A DNA stretch of 56,735 bases from Candidatus Eiseniibacteriota bacterium (lineage in GTDB: Bacteria > Eisenbacteria > RBG-16-71-46 > SZUA-252), in the NCBI GenBank assembly GCA_005893265.1, contig VBOX01000084.1, positions 1-56,735 on the forward strand, written 5' to 3'. Numbering within the stretch: the stretch's first letter is position 1; every line of letters begins with the position of its first letter. This document shows, piece by piece, positions 42,412 to 52,918 of the stretch. The position numbers and the translations under genes were made by a program. The notes below the pieces were generated by a model, which ran no database searches, was not told the origin of the DNA, and saw only the letters and a list, made by a program, of their open reading frames with translations.

Positions 42412-43787
42412 GCGGCCTCCTGGACAGGCGCTTGGGCCGGATGCCGTGCCCACTCCGCGAGCGCGTCCACGTAGCGGTCCATCTCCTCGCGCGTCCGCTT
42501 TTCCGTGGCCGCGACCAGAAGGTCCCGGGGACGAGCGCCGTCGAATCGGGAGAGAGGAACCCCGGCGAGAATGCGCCGCTTCTCGGCCGCGCGAAGAAAG
42601 CCGGTCGCGGGCCCCGGCAAACGGAGCACGAATTCACGGAAGAAGGCTCGATCCCCGTTCGCGAGGGAAACCCCCGGAACCTGGGCCGCACGCCGCGCTA
42701 AGTAGTGCGCCTTCTCCAGCGACTGGGTCGCGACGTCGCGCATGCCCTGCGCGCCGAGGAGCGCTAAATGGATCGTGTTGGCGAGTGCCATGAGAGCCTG
42801 GTTGGTGCAGATGTTCGACGTGGCTCGTTCCCGGCGGATGTGCTGCTCGCGGGTCTGAAGCGTGAGCACGAATCCTCGGCGACCGTCCAGGTCGACCGTG
42901 GCTCCGGCGAGCCGGCCCGGAAGGCGCCGCACGTCCGACTTCCGGATCGAGAAGAAACCGACGAGCGGCCCGCCATATCCCATGGGAACGCCGAGCGGCT
43001 GGCCCTCCCCTACAACGATGTCGGCCCCGTCACGTCCCGGCGGCAGAAGCAGCGCGAGAGCGACTGGGTCCGCCGAGGCGATCGAATAGGCCCCGGCCGC
43101 GTGGGCCGCTTCGGTCAGCGCGGCCCCGTCCTCGACGATCCCCTCGAAGTTCGGTTGCGCCCAGAGCACCGCGGCGACCTCGGGAGAGAGCATCCGCTTG
43201 AGCCCAGCCGCCGCCGTCGCGCCGTGATCCAGGGGCAGGTCGCGTACGTCGAACGAGCCCGCGGATGCGTAGGTGCGAATCACCTCGCGGAAGTGCGGAT
43301 GGACGCCCTGGGAGACCAGCACGACACGCCGCCCCGTCGCGCCGGTTGCCAGAAGGGAAGCCTCCGCGCACGCGGTGGCGCCGTCGTACATGGAGGCGTT
43401 CGCGACTTCCATCCCCGTCAGCTCACAGATCATCGACTGGTATTCGAAAATAGTCTGGAGGGTACCCTGAGACACCTCCGGCTGGTACGGCGTGTAGGCG
43501 GTCGCGAACTCGGACCGGGAAAGGAGGGAACGCACCGCGGCCGGAATGAAGTGGTCGTAGATCCCGGCCCCGAGGAAGCAGGCATACTGATTCGCATCGG
43601 CGTTCGCCTCGGCCCACTGCGCGAAGCGGCGCGTGATCTCGTACTCGGCGAGCGGCGGATCGAGCGGCAAGGAGCCCTGGACGCGGAATTCGGGTGGGAT
43701 CGACGCCCAGAGCGCCTCGACGCTCTCGGCGCCGATTTGCTTCAGCATCACGCGGCGCTCCGCCTCGCTTCGCCCGACGAAGCTCAC
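42399..43787 (-). CDS. gcvPA: Glycine decarboxylase subunit 1
   Basis: N-terminal half of the split P-protein of the glycine cleavage system; with GcvPB it decarboxylates glycine and passes the aminomethyl group to lipoyl-GcvH. The 462-residue product shows the usual features: AYTPYQPEVSQGTLQTIFEYQ, LTGMEVANASMYDGATA, GEGQPLGVPMGYGGPLVG and the C-terminal NICTNQALMALA region. The open frame extends upstream, but GTG 43787 overlapping the gcvH stop as GTGA is the logical start. Overlap with gcvPB is 13 bp. Confidence 0.95.
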   Translation of the reverse strand: MSFVGRSEAERRVMLKQIGAESVEALWASIPPEFRVQGSLPLDPPLAEYEITRRFAQWAEANADANQYACFLGAGIYDHFIPAAVRSLLSRSEFATAYTPYQPEVSQGTLQTIFEYQSMICELTGMEVANASMYDGATACAEASLLATGATGRRVVLVSQGVHPHFREVIRTYASAGSFDVRDLPLDHGATAAAGLKRMLSPEVAAVLWAQPNFEGIVEDGAALTEAAHAAGAYSIASADPVALALLLPPGRDGADIVVGEGQPLGVPMGYGGPLVGFFSIRKSDVRRLPGRLAGATVDLDGRRGFVLTLQTREQHIRRERATSNICTNQALMALANTIHLALLGAQGMRDVATQSLEKAHYLARRAAQVPGVSLANGDRAFFREFVLRLPGPATGFLRAAEKRRILAGVPLSRFDGARPRDLLVAATEKRTREEMDRYVDALAEWARHPAQAPVQEAACRS

Positions 43788-44170
43788 GCGTGCGCCCCCA
43801 GCGCCTTTTCGTACGCGTCCGCGCTCAGGAGCGACTCGATCTCGGCGGGGTTCGCGACCCGGATCCGAATCATCCACCCCTTCTCGTACGGGGATTGGTT
43901 GATCAGCGCGGGATTCTCCTTCAGCTCCGTGTTGACCGCGACGACCTCTCCCGACACCGGTGCGAAGAGATCACTCACGGTCTTGACTGCATCGATCGTC
44001 CCAAAGCTCTTCATCTGGGTCACGCGCGCGCCGACCTGCGGCAGCTCCACGAACACGACATCCCCCAGCTCTCCCTGCGCGAAATCCGTGATGCCCACCT
44101 CGGCTTCCTGGCCGCTCGCCCGCACCCACTCGTGCTCCTTGGTGTACCGCAGATCCTTGGGAACCTTCAT
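43784..44170 (-). CDS. gcvH: Glycine cleavage system H protein
   Basis: Lipoyl carrier shuttling the aminomethyl group between the P and T proteins. The 128-residue product has the usual YTKEHEWV start, LGDVVFVELP, and the lipoylation site Lys63 in TIDAVKTVSDL, a variant of the usual ESVKA. The C-terminal half (PVSGEVVAVN, NPALINQSPYEKGWM) is standard. Lipoylation could come from the LplA/LipM-like protein encoded at 32957-33787. ATG overlaps the gcvT stop as ATGA. Confidence 0.97.
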   Translation of the reverse strand: MKVPKDLRYTKEHEWVRASGQEAEVGITDFAQGELGDVVFVELPQVGARVTQMKSFGTIDAVKTVSDLFAPVSGEVVAVNTELKENPALINQSPYEKGWMIRIRVANPAEIESLLSADAYEKALGAHA

Positions 44171-45300
44171 TCCGCTCTCCTGGGTTTGGGTGCACGCACG
44201 CTGCCCATCGTGTACATGGGTCTCCCCGTCACGGTCGCGGGCGTTTCTTGCCCGCGGGTGCGCACCTCGAGCTTCAATCCCCGGCGCGTGTGGTCCTTGT
44301 CCGTGTACGCCATCGCCACCGGCTTTCCGATGCTGATCCCCATGGACCCGCTGGTGACCGTGCCCACGGCGCGTCCCTGTGCCGAGACTTCGAACCCGTG
44401 GCGCGGGATGCGTTCCCCGTCGAGCACGAGTCCCACGAGCTTGCGGCCGACGCCGTCGCGTTGCGCTGCGACCAGCGGCTGTTTCCCGATGAAATCCTCC
44501 TTATCGAACCGAACCGTCCACGCGAGCCCCGCCTCCAGCGGGTTCGTGGTCTCGTCGATGTCGTTCCCGTAAAGGCAATAACCCATTTCCAGGCGCAGTG
44601 TGTCGCGCGCGCCGAGCCCGATCGGGCGAATCAGGGCCGGAGCGCCGGCCTCGAAGATGCGGTCCCACGTCTCGAGGGCGCGCGATGGCCGCACGTATAC
44701 CTCGAACCCGTCCTCGCCGGTGTAGCCGGTGCGAGAGACGAGGCGCCAGTCCCTCCCCGATCCTTCCTCGAAGAAGGTGTAGAACTCGAGGCTCTTCACG
44801 CGGTCGCCATAAAGGCGCGCCAGGACGGCCTCCGCTCCCGGGCCCTGCACCGCGAGCTGGGCCGTGTCCTCGTTCTCGTCCTGGACGGTCACGTCGGACG
44901 GGGCGTGAGCGCGAATCCAGGCGAGATCCTTCTCGAAGTTGGCGGCGTTCACGACGAGAAGCCGGTCTCTTCCCGAGGCGTACACCAAGAGGTCGTCCAC
45001 GATGCCGCCCGATTCGAGGCACATGGGCGTGTAAACCGCCTTGCCTTCGGGGACCGTGGCGACCTCGTTCGTGACCAGACGGTTCGCGTACGCCTTGGCA
45101 CCCGGCCCGCGCAACCGGATCTCCCCCATATGGGATACGTCGAACACGCCGACGCCTCCGCGAACGGCGCGATGCTCGGCGACGATGCCCTCGTATTGAA
45201 TGGGCATCTCGAAGCCGGCGAAGGGGACCATCTTGGCGCCGAGGGCCAGGTGGCGGGCGTAAAACGGCGTCCGTTTGAGCGTCGATGTGGTGTCGAGCAT
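44167..45300 (-). CDS. gcvT: Glycine cleavage system T protein (aminomethyltransferase)
   Basis: Transfers the methylene group from the H protein to tetrahydrofolate, releasing ammonia. The 377-residue product has PFAGFEMPIQYEG, the catalytic Asp in FDVSHMGEI, SRTGYTGEDGFEVY and LGARDTLRLEMGYCLYG. It heads the gcvT-gcvH-gcvPA-gcvPB operon. ATG 45300 is used; an in-frame TTG two codons earlier is also possible, because GAGG directly abuts the ATG. The 35-nt leader leaves no room for a glycine riboswitch. Confidence 0.96.
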   Translation of the reverse strand: MLDTTSTLKRTPFYARHLALGAKMVPFAGFEMPIQYEGIVAEHRAVRGGVGVFDVSHMGEIRLRGPGAKAYANRLVTNEVATVPEGKAVYTPMCLESGGIVDDLLVYASGRDRLLVVNAANFEKDLAWIRAHAPSDVTVQDENEDTAQLAVQGPGAEAVLARLYGDRVKSLEFYTFFEEGSGRDWRLVSRTGYTGEDGFEVYVRPSRALETWDRIFEAGAPALIRPIGLGARDTLRLEMGYCLYGNDIDETTNPLEAGLAWTVRFDKEDFIGKQPLVAAQRDGVGRKLVGLVLDGERIPRHGFEVSAQGRAVGTVTSGSMGISIGKPVAMAYTDKDHTRRGLKLEVRTRGQETPATVTGRPMYTMGSVRAPKPRRAE

Positions 45301-45341
45301 CCTCAATTTGCGCCAGGGATTAGGGTGAATCGAGACCGGTT

Positions 45342-45369
45342 ACGGTATCACATCCCAGGGCGAATTCAA
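45342..45369 (-). promoter_or_regulatory. Candidate promoter of the gcv operon
   Basis: Minus strand: -35 TTGAAT (45369-45364) overlapping the uvrA stop, 16-bp spacer, -10 TACCGT (45347-45342). Start near 45335, about 35 nt before gcvT. The same TACCGT -10 occurs at the DUF6754 promoter. Confidence 0.45.
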
Positions 45370-48218
45370 ACCGCCGCCTCCCGCGCCAGGCTCTTGGGAC
45401 GCCTCGCTTGAAAGAGCGCGCCCAGCGCTTCTCCGGTATGCGACCCGGAGACGGACGCTACGTCCTCCGGCGTGCCCTCGGCGACCACGCGTCCCCCTTC
45501 GTCTCCCCCTTCCGGCCCCAGGTCCACGATCCAGTCCGCCGACTGGATCACGTCCAAGTTGTGCTCGATCACGATCACGGTGTTTCCCTTGTCGACGAGG
45601 CGGTTCAGGACATGAAGCAGAGCACGCACGTCCTCGAAGTGAAGCCCGGTCGTGGGCTCGTCCAGCAGATAGAGGGTTCGCCCAGTCTCGACCCGCGAAA
45701 GCTCGGTCGCGAGCTTGACCCGCTGTGCTTCCCCTCCGGAGAGGGTCGTCGCGGGCTGCCCCAAGTGGATATAGCCGAGCCCCACTCCGCTCAACGTCTC
45801 GAGCTTCCTCCGCACCGGCGGTATCGCGCTCAAGAACTCGAGCGCGTCGTCGACCGTGAGCTCGAGCACGTCGGCGATCGACTTCCCCTTGAACGTCACC
45901 TCCAGCGTTTCCCGGTTGTAGCGCTTGCCGCGGCAGACGTCGCACGTCACGTAGACGTCCGGTAGGAAGTGCATCTCGATCTTCACCAACCCTTCCCCCG
46001 CGCAGGCTTCGCAGCGGCCCCCCTTCACGTTGAAGCTGAATCTACCCGGCTTGTACCCGCGCACCTTGGCCTCCGGAAGCTCCGCGAAAAGATCACGAAT
46101 GAAGCTGAAGACCCCGGTGTAGGTCGCGGGATTGCTGCGCGGCGTGCGCCCGATCGGGGACTGATCGATCGCGACGACCTTGTCGATGTGCTGCAATCCC
46201 TCGATCCGGTCGTGGGCGCCTGGACTGTCCTTGGCCTGGTAGAAATGCCGCGCGAGCGCCCGGTAGAGAATATCCTGAACGAGCGTGCTCTTGCCGGAGC
46301 CCGACACACCGGTGACGCACACGAAGCTTCCAAGGGGAAACTTCGCGCGGACCTTCTTGAGGTTGTTCTCGCGCGCTCCCACCACCGTGATCGACTCGCC
46401 GTTCCCGTGGCGCCGCGTTTCAGGGACTTCGACCTCGCGCTCCCCCGAGAGATACTGCCCGGTGAGGGACTCGGGCGCCTCCCGGATCGCATCGATCGTG
46501 CCCTGCGCCACGAGGTAGCCACCCCGCCGCCCGGCGCCCGGGCCCAGATCGACGATGTGATCCGCGGCTTCCATGGTCTCACGGTCGTGCTCGACGACGA
46601 GGACCGAGTTCCCGAGATCGCGCAACGCGATCAGCGTACGCAGGAGCTTCCGGTTGTCGCGCGGGTGAAGCCCGACGCTCGGCTCGTCCAGGATGTAGAG
46701 CACCCCTGTGAGCCTGGACCCGATCTGGGTGGCGAGGCGTATTCGCTGGGCCTCGCCGCCCGCCAACGTGGCCGCGGCACGGTCGAGCGTGAGGTAGCCC
46801 ACGCCCACGTCCTCCAGGAACTCGAGCCTCTGGCGGAGCTCCTTCAAGATGGGAGCAGCGATGACGCTCTCCCGGGTCCCGAGCGCGAGGCCTCCCACGA
46901 ACCCGAGCGCACGCGAGACCGCCAGCCGCGTCCAATCGGCGATCGACCTGTCCGCGATCCGCACGGCGAGCGACTCCGGCTTCAGGCGCGCGCCGCCGCA
47001 CGCAGGGCACGGCTTCTTGCTCATGCTCTGCTCGATGTGGGCGCGTACCTGGTCTGACGAGGTATCGCGATAGCGGCGCATCAGCTCGGGGATCACCCCG
47101 CGGAACCGCCCCTTGTGGGACCAGACCGTGCCGCTCTTGAGCTTGAACTTGTACTGGAGCTTTTCATCCCCAAGCCCGTACAGAAGCGCTTGTTGCGCCG
47201 CGGCGGGGAGCTTGGCGAAGGGGGTATCCATGGAGATCTTCATCCGCTTCGCGAAGGCCTGGATGGTGCCCTTGATCCACGTTCCTTCCGCGTCCCCCCA
47301 TACGACGACCGCGCCTTCGCGGAGCGACTTCCTCCGATCCGGGACCACGAGGTCTGGGTCGATCTCAAAGGCCGTGCCGAGTCCATCGCAGGTCTTGCAG
47401 GCGCCGTAGGGACTGTTGAATGAGAAGGAGCGGGGCTCGGGGGGCTCGTAGGAAACCCCGCACACGGGGCACGCCGCCGTGCTCGAGAGCACCGCCTCTT
47501 CTCCCTTCGAGGGAATGATGAGCACCAGCCCGGAGGCGAGCTTGGTTGCGGTCTCTATCGATTCGTGAATGCGGCTCCGGCGCGCAGGCTCGGCGGCCAG
47601 ACGGTCGACCAGGATCTCGATCGAGTGCTTGCGTTTCTTGTCGAGCGGGATTTCCTCTTCGAGCTCGTGCCACACCCCGTCCACCCGGGCTCGAACGAAC
47701 CCGAGCTTTCGGTACTGCGCGAGCTCCTTCCGGTACTCCCCCTTCCGGCCGCGGATCACCGGTGCCAACACCTGAACCCTGTCCCCCGCGTGCGTCGCGA
47801 GGATCTGATCGACCATCTCCTGGACGGTCTGTCCGCGGATCGGCCGGTTGCACGATAGGCAGTGTTGCACCCCGACGCGCGCGAAGAGGAGCCTCAGGTA
47901 GTCGTAGATCTCGGTCACCGTCGCCACCGTCGAGCGCGGATTCTGCCCCGCCGTCCGCTGCTCGATCGAGATCGCCGGAGAGAGCCCCTCGATTTGGTCC
48001 ACGTCGGGCTTTTCCATCTGACCCAGGAACTGCCGCGCGTACGCCGAGAGCGACTCGACGTAGCGCCTCTGCCCCTCCGCGTAGAGCGTGTCGAACGCAA
48101 GCGAAGACTTCCCCGAACCCGAGACTCCGGTCAGGACTACGAGCGCGTTTCGCGGAATATCGAGATTCAGGTTCTTCAAGTTATGCTCGCGCGCGCCGCG
48201 GATGCGAATCAGGTCCAT
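45366..48218 (-). CDS. uvrA: Excinuclease ABC subunit A
   Basis: DNA-damage recognition ATPase of nucleotide excision repair. The 950-residue product has both ABC modules: Walker [16 protein letters not shown] near the N-terminus and [15 protein letters not shown] in the second half, with [14 protein letters not shown] and [15 protein letters not shown] signatures. Zinc-binding Cys pairs appear as CPVCGVSYE...CKTCDGLG and CEACAGEG...[13 protein letters not shown] 48218 is preferred over 48272: GGAGGG lies eight bases upstream and the protein then starts with the conserved [13 protein letters not shown]. It overlaps the ABC ATPase gene by 10 bp. Confidence 0.97.
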   Translation of the reverse strand: MDLIRIRGAREHNLKNLNLDIPRNALVVLTGVSGSGKSSLAFDTLYAEGQRRYVESLSAYARQFLGQMEKPDVDQIEGLSPAISIEQRTAGQNPRSTVATVTEIYDYLRLLFARVGVQHCLSCNRPIRGQTVQEMVDQILATHAGDRVQVLAPVIRGRKGEYRKELAQYRKLGFVRARVDGVWHELEEEIPLDKKRKHSIEILVDRLAAEPARRSRIHESIETATKLASGLVLIIPSKGEEAVLSSTAACPVCGVSYEPPEPRSFSFNSPYGACKTCDGLGTAFEIDPDLVVPDRRKSLREGAVVVWGDAEGTWIKGTIQAFAKRMKISMDTPFAKLPAAAQQALLYGLGDEKLQYKFKLKSGTVWSHKGRFRGVIPELMRRYRDTSSDQVRAHIEQSMSKKPCPACGGARLKPESLAVRIADRSIADWTRLAVSRALGFVGGLALGTRESVIAAPILKELRQRLEFLEDVGVGYLTLDRAAATLAGGEAQRIRLATQIGSRLTGVLYILDEPSVGLHPRDNRKLLRTLIALRDLGNSVLVVEHDRETMEAADHIVDLGPGAGRRGGYLVAQGTIDAIREAPESLTGQYLSGEREVEVPETRRHGNGESITVVGARENNLKKVRAKFPLGSFVCVTGVSGSGKSTLVQDILYRALARHFYQAKDSPGAHDRIEGLQHIDKVVAIDQSPIGRTPRSNPATYTGVFSFIRDLFAELPEAKVRGYKPGRFSFNVKGGRCEACAGEGLVKIEMHFLPDVYVTCDVCRGKRYNRETLEVTFKGKSIADVLELTVDDALEFLSAIPPVRRKLETLSGVGLGYIHLGQPATTLSGGEAQRVKLATELSRVETGRTLYLLDEPTTGLHFEDVRALLHVLNRLVDKGNTVIVIEHNLDVIQSADWIVDLGPEGGDEGGRVVAEGTPEDVASVSGSHTGEALGALFQARRPKSLAREAAV

Positions 48219-48976
48219 GCCGCGATCCCTCCTTCCGGACGGCGGAGGATCCGTTGCATGAACGCACGACACCGGGAGGTCTCGGGACGGTCGATCAGGT
48301 CTCGGGCCAAGCCCGCCTCCACGAGAACGCCCGCGTCGAGGAAGACCGCGCGCTGAGCCACTTCCCGCGCGAAGCCGATCTCGTGCGTCACGACGAGCAT
48401 GGTCATCCCCTCCCGCGCGAGGCTCCGCATCACGTCCAGCACCTCCGGGATCATCTCGGGATCGAGCGCGGAGGTCGGCTCGTCGAAGAGCATCACCTTG
48501 GGGCTCATCGCGAGCGAGCGGGCGATGGCGACCCGCTGCTTCTCCCCTCCACTGAGCTGCGCCGGGTACCGGGACTCCTTCCCACCGAGTCCCACGCGGT
48601 CGAGAAGCCGGAGCGCCGTGGCCTTCGCCTCGGACGGAGGCCGCCGCCTCACCACGACTTGGGGGAGAACCAGATTGTCGAGCGCCGTCCGGTTCGGGAA
48701 CAGATGGAATCCCTGAAAGACCATGCCCACTTCCTCGCGCACTTTGTTCCAGTTGGTCGTCAGATGGTTCACGTGCATCCCGTCGATAATGATCTCACCC
48801 TCGTCAAGGGTCTCGAGTCCGTTGACGCAGCGCAAGAGGGTGCTCTTGCCGGAGCCGCTCGGCCCCATGATGACCAGAGTTTCCCCGCGCTGCACGTCCA
48901 GGGTGACCCCGCGCACCCCGTAGTGTCCACCCGGGAACCGCCGGGAGACGCCGCGCATTTCCACCATCGGCTCCAT
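48209..48976 (-). CDS. Polar amino-acid ABC transporter ATP-binding protein (GlnQ-like)
   Basis: ATPase driving uptake of a polar amino acid. The 255-residue product has Walker [23 protein letters not shown] (Q-loop), [28 protein letters not shown] and the switch His in [11 protein letters not shown] 48976 is used; an in-frame GTG at 48982 overlapping the permease stop is an alternative. It forms one unit with the permease and binding-protein genes upstream. Only one permease gene is present, so a homodimeric channel is expected. uvrA follows in the same direction. Confidence 0.93.
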   Translation of the reverse strand: MEPMVEMRGVSRRFPGGHYGVRGVTLDVQRGETLVIMGPSGSGKSTLLRCVNGLETLDEGEIIIDGMHVNHLTTNWNKVREEVGMVFQGFHLFPNRTALDNLVLPQVVVRRRPPSEAKATALRLLDRVGLGGKESRYPAQLSGGEKQRVAIARSLAMSPKVMLFDEPTSALDPEMIPEVLDVMRSLAREGMTMLVVTHEIGFAREVAQRAVFLDAGVLVEAGLARDLIDRPETSRCRAFMQRILRRPEGGIAAWT

Positions 48977-48978
48977 GT

Positions 48979-49632
48979 TCACGGCCTGGCGAGGCGGGCT
49001 TCCTGCCAGCGTGACAGGAGCGAGAGGAAGAGGCAGATCGCGAAGTAGATCGCGCCGATCGTCAGAAAGACCTCGAACGGGGAGAAGATTCTGGAATTGA
49101 TCTGCCTCCCCACCAGCATGAGCTCCTCGTAGGAAACGAGCGACGCGAGGGAGCTGTCCTTGACGAGCGACACGAACTGCCCGGTCAAGGGGGGCAGCGA
49201 CCGCCGGGCGGCCTGCGGTGCCACGATATGGAGCATGCTCTGGAAATAGCTCATGCCCAGCGAGCGGGCTGCCTCCATCTGTCCGCGGTCGATCGATTCG
49301 ATCCCTGCCCGGACGATCTCGGCGACGTAGGCTCCCTCGAAGATGGAAAGCCCCAGGGCCGATGCCCAAAACGGGCTCACCGGGAGGAACGCGCCCGCTC
49401 CGAAATAGATCAGATAGAGGACGAGCATCAACGGAATGTTGCGGAGGAGCTCGACGTAGGCCGCCGCGAGAAACCGGAATGGCTTGAGCGGCTGAACGCG
49501 CATGAGCCCCGCGACGACGCCCAGAACGCTCCCGAACAGGATCGAGACCACGGAGATCTGGAGCGTACGGACGGTCGCTGCGGCGATCAGCGGAGCGTAT
49601 TGGGGGAGCTCATCCCAGTGCCAGGTGTACAC
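48979..49632 (-). CDS. Polar amino-acid ABC transporter permease
   Basis: A 217-residue inner-membrane protein of the HisMQ/GlnP family. Its EAA loop reads [24 protein letters not shown], and there are about five membrane helices ([48 protein letters not shown]). The GTG start lies 7 bp after the binding-protein stop. The specificity is not deducible. Confidence 0.92.
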   Translation of the reverse strand: MYTWHWDELPQYAPLIAAATVRTLQISVVSILFGSVLGVVAGLMRVQPLKPFRFLAAAYVELLRNIPLMLVLYLIYFGAGAFLPVSPFWASALGLSIFEGAYVAEIVRAGIESIDRGQMEAARSLGMSYFQSMLHIVAPQAARRSLPPLTGQFVSLVKDSSLASLVSYEELMLVGRQINSRIFSPFEVFLTIGAIYFAICLFLSLLSRWQEARLARP

Positions 49633-49639
49633 GGAAGGA

Positions 49640-50470
49640 TCAGGACGACGGCCGCTTCACCCGGGCGAGCCAGGGCATCCGCACGAACCACGTCTGGTAG
49701 AGCGAGTCCCACGTCCCGCTGGCCTTGAGCTCGAAGATCACGAGATTGAGCCAATCGCGGAGCTCGGTGTCCCCTTTCCGGACCGCCATCGCGAGATACT
49801 CCTTCGTGAAGGGATCGAGAACGGCGAAGGTCCGAGCCGGTGATTCCTGGGCACGGATCGCGATGTAGGGCTGGTCGTACACCATGAGGTCGGCCCGCCC
49901 CGCGTCCACCTCGAGCGCGGCGTCGGACTCGGTCTCCATGGTCTTGACCGTGGCCACCCGGAAGAACTTTCGAGCCGCGATCTCCCCCGTCGTTCCGAGC
50001 TTTGTCGCCACGACGACGCCGGGCCGATCGAAGTCGCGCACCGTGAGCCCCGGCGACGGCTTGTGCTTGGCTCGGTTTACCAGGAGCGCCTGCCCCGTTT
50101 CGAAATAGGGGTCGGTGAAATCGCACCGGAGCGCCCGCTGCGGGGTACGGGTCATGCCGGAGAGGATGACGTCGAACTTGCCGGCGTTGAGGTTGGCGAT
50201 GATCGGGTCCCAGTCGCTCTTCTGGAACTCCACGCGAACGCCGTTCCCGAGCTGCCCGGCCACGTAATTTGCGACGTCCACATCAAAGCCGATGATGCTC
50301 CCTTTCGTATCGACCATCTCGAACGGCGCGTACCCCGGATTGGTGCCGACGCGGAGGACCTTGGTGGCGAGGATCCGGTCGAGCGTGGAAGCCCGTTCCG
50401 CGCTTGGTGCGGGGCCGCAGCAGCCCGTGAGGCCGAGGAGGAGAGCGAGGAGAGGGATCGCCGGGCGCAT
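49640..50470 (-). CDS. Solute-binding lipoprotein of a polar amino-acid ABC transporter
   Basis: A 276-residue SBP_bac_3-family protein with a lipoprotein signal peptide (LLALLLGLTGC, lipidated Cys17), then VLRVGTNPGYAPFEM, IGFDVDVANYVA, FDVILSGMTRTPQR and VVVATKLGTTGE. It captures a polar amino acid and delivers it to the permease. ATG 50470 has no Shine-Dalgarno sequence and lies about 10 bp from a -10 box, so the transcript may be leaderless. Confidence 0.92.
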   Translation of the reverse strand: MRPAIPLLALLLGLTGCCGPAPSAERASTLDRILATKVLRVGTNPGYAPFEMVDTKGSIIGFDVDVANYVAGQLGNGVRVEFQKSDWDPIIANLNAGKFDVILSGMTRTPQRALRCDFTDPYFETGQALLVNRAKHKPSPGLTVRDFDRPGVVVATKLGTTGEIAARKFFRVATVKTMETESDAALEVDAGRADLMVYDQPYIAIRAQESPARTFAVLDPFTKEYLAMAVRKGDTELRDWLNLVIFELKASGTWDSLYQTWFVRMPWLARVKRPSS

Positions 50471-50479
50471 GGGACGGCC

Positions 50480-50508
50480 AGCGTAGGCGCGGGCTTGGGT
50501 CGTGTCAA
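50480..50508 (-). promoter_or_regulatory. Promoter of the amino-acid transporter operon, possibly leaderless
   Basis: Minus strand: perfect -35 TTGACA (50508-50503), 17-bp spacer, -10 TACGCT (50485-50480). The predicted start (about 50473) is about 3 nt from ATG 50470. The whole promoter fits in the 49-bp gap after the efflux permease gene. Confidence 0.65.
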
Positions 50509-50519
50509 GGCGGGCGGGG

Positions 50520-51661
50520 CTACTCGTAACGGAGCGAATCGACGGGGTCGAGCTGCGCCGCTTTCACGGCGGGGTAGATCCCAAAAAAGAGCCCGATAAC
50601 GGTCGAGGAAAAGAATCCGAGCAGCATCCCCCATAACGGCACGGCAAAGCTGAAATGGGACAGGAGGTGGATCAGGAAGCCCACGCCGATCCCGATGACG
50701 ATTCCCAGAACCCCACCCGTCCCCGTGAGGGTCATGGCTTCCACCAGGAATTGCCACAGGATGTCGCGGCGCCGGGCACCGAGCGCCTTGCGCACCCCGA
50801 TCTCGCGGGTCCGCTCCGTCACCGAGACGAGCATGATGTTCATGACACCGATTCCTCCCACCATGAGACCGATGGACGAAATCACCATCATGACGAGATA
50901 AAACGCTCCCGTGATCTTGTGGTAGATGTCCACAAGCGATTGGTCGGTGAAGATCGCGAAGTTGTCCGCTTGACGGTACGAGACCTTGCGTTGGCGGCGG
51001 AGCGTCTCGGTCATCTGGTCAATGGCCGTATCGATCAGCTCCGGCGAGACGGGCTTCGCGTTCAGGACCATGCGGAGATGGGGTCCCATGGTCTTGTCGA
51101 GGGGTAGCCGCCGATGTAGATCGTCTTTCCAATCGGGTTCACGTGCGGGAAGAGCGCCTCGATGTGATCCTTGCCGAGGACGCAGACGGTGGAACGGTGT
51201 TCCACTTCCGTCTCGGTGAAAAAGCGCCCGTTCGCGACGGCCCAGGTGTTCGTGACCAGGAAGTCCGGTGTGGTCCCGATGATGTTGGTGAAGCGGCTCT
51301 CCGTCTCGCGGTAACGGAGCCGCGCCTCGGTGAAATTGAGCGGCGCCACGGCGAGGACCGCGGGGCAAGCACGGCGGATCGCCTCAGCGTCCTCGATCGT
51401 GAACCACTTGCGGCGTCTCAGGCTGTCGGGAAACCCGCCGACGAAGGCCCCCGGCCGGAACGGCCGGATGTACAACACGTCCGAGCCGATCGAGGCGATC
51501 TGGGCCTTCATGTTGCGATTCAACCCTTCGATCAGCGAGACGATCGCCATGATGCTCGTCACGCCGATGATGACGCCCAGCACGGTCAGGAACGACCGGA
51601 GCTTGTTCGTCCGGATCGCCTGGAACGCGATCGAGATTCCTTCGCGGACGTCGATCGCCAC
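50520..51661 (-). pseudogene. MacB-like ABC permease, frame broken by an internal deletion
   Basis: FtsX/MacB-family permease. The N-terminal part (LTVLGVIIGVTSIMAIVSL helix and MacB core domain to NPIGKTIYIGGYP) is in one frame, which stops at 51062. The C-terminal part (LDKTMGPHLRMVLNAKP, then [28 protein letters not shown] and three membrane helices) is in another frame. Compared with the intact neighbour at 51665-52918, about 30 residues are missing at the junction near 51095-51110. The GTG start at 51661 has AGGAG six bases upstream. If real, the efflux system is left with one permease; an assembly error is the alternative. Confidence 0.75.
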
Positions 51662-51664
51662 CGG

Positions 51665-52918
51665 CTACTCCTGGCGGAGCGCCACGATCGGATCGAGCTT
51701 CGCGGCGCGGGTCGCGGGGTAGACCCCGAAGAAGAGTCCGACCGACGACGCCACGATCAAGCTGATCGCGACCGACCAGGGTTGAATCGAGGCGGGAAGC
51801 GGCGTGGCGATACGAATCAGGAGCGCGATCGCGACGCCCACCAGAACGCCGATCAGGCCGCCGAAAAAGGAGAGCACCACCGTCTCGCTCAAGAACTGGG
51901 AGAGGAGGTCTCCCTGACGCGCGCCCAACGCCTTACGGATACCGATCTCCCGGGTCCGCTCGGTCACCGCGACGAGCATGATGTTCATGATGACGATGCC
52001 GCCCACGAGAAGGGAGATCGCGACCAGCCCGATGGTGCCCGCATAGATGCCCTTCGTGAGGCTCTCGTAGAGCGACATGTAGGTCTCGGACGTCGTGATC
52101 GCGAAGTCATCGGGTTTTCCGATGGGGACGTGGCGGCGCGAGCGGAGGATCACCCGGGCCTCGTCCTGCACCCGCTCGAAATCGGCGCCCGGCCGCGACC
52201 GCATCAGGATCAGGACCGACTCGTGGGGTCCGAAGATCTTCTGGAACTGCCCGAACGGGATCAGGACGAAATTGTCCTGGCTCCGGCCCAGCACGTTCCC
52301 GCGCGCCGCGACCGTGCCCGCGACACGCAGCTCGTATCCGGCGACCCGAACCGCCTGGCCGATCGGATCCACGACCGGAAAGAGCTGTTGCGCCAGCTCG
52401 GAACCGAGGAGGCACACCGGCCGGCGCTTCGCGATCTCCTCATCCTCGAGCGGCCGTCCCTGATCGATCTCGTAGGTGCCGACCGCCTCGTACCCTTCCG
52501 TCGTGCCCAGGATTCGAACGTTCTGGAGCTCGACGCGGCCGGCACGGACCCGCTTGGTCGTTTCGAGCTGGGCCACCACCTCGCTCGCGAGCCGCGATTG
52601 CCCCTTCAGAGCCTCCGCGTCGAGCAGCGTCAGGTCGCGGCGCTTCATCGCGTCGCGCCACTCGTCCTCGTTCGTGATGAGGCCGAACTTGTCGATGTAA
52701 ATCACCTTGAGGCCCTGCTCGAGCACCTTCTCGCTCACGTAGGTGTTCATGCCGTCGATCACCGCGACCACGGCGATCACCGACATGACCGCGACGACGT
52801 TGCCGATGACGGTAAGGACGGACCGGAGCTTGTTCGCGCGAAGGGCGTCGAGGGCGATCCTGAGATTCTCGCCCTGGGCGGCCCAGAACTCGCGCCGGGG
52901 CCGCGCGAGCGGGGTCAT
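51665..52918 (-). CDS. MacB-like ABC permease (FtsX family)
   Basis: A 417-residue permease of a tripartite efflux or lipoprotein-type transporter. One helix lies near the N-terminus ([21 protein letters not shown]), followed by a roughly 230-residue periplasmic MacB core domain and three C-terminal helices with the [25 protein letters not shown] signature and a [16 protein letters not shown] tail. ATG overlaps the ATPase stop as ATGA. It is intact, unlike the adjacent homologue. Confidence 0.92.
   Translation of the reverse strand: MTPLARPRREFWAAQGENLRIALDALRANKLRSVLTVIGNVVAVMSVIAVVAVIDGMNTYVSEKVLEQGLKVIYIDKFGLITNEDEWRDAMKRRDLTLLDAEALKGQSRLASEVVAQLETTKRVRAGRVELQNVRILGTTEGYEAVGTYEIDQGRPLEDEEIAKRRPVCLLGSELAQQLFPVVDPIGQAVRVAGYELRVAGTVAARGNVLGRSQDNFVLIPFGQFQKIFGPHESVLILMRSRPGADFERVQDEARVILRSRRHVPIGKPDDFAITTSETYMSLYESLTKGIYAGTIGLVAISLLVGGIVIMNIMLVAVTERTREIGIRKALGARQGDLLSQFLSETVVLSFFGGLIGVLVGVAIALLIRIATPLPASIQPWSVAISLIVASSVGLFFGVYPATRAAKLDPIVALRQE

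Noticed and set aside
45301-45365. Glycine riboswitch upstream of gcvT
   Set aside because: Only 65 bp separate uvrA and gcvT, far too short for a glycine aptamer, and no conserved aptamer sequence is visible.
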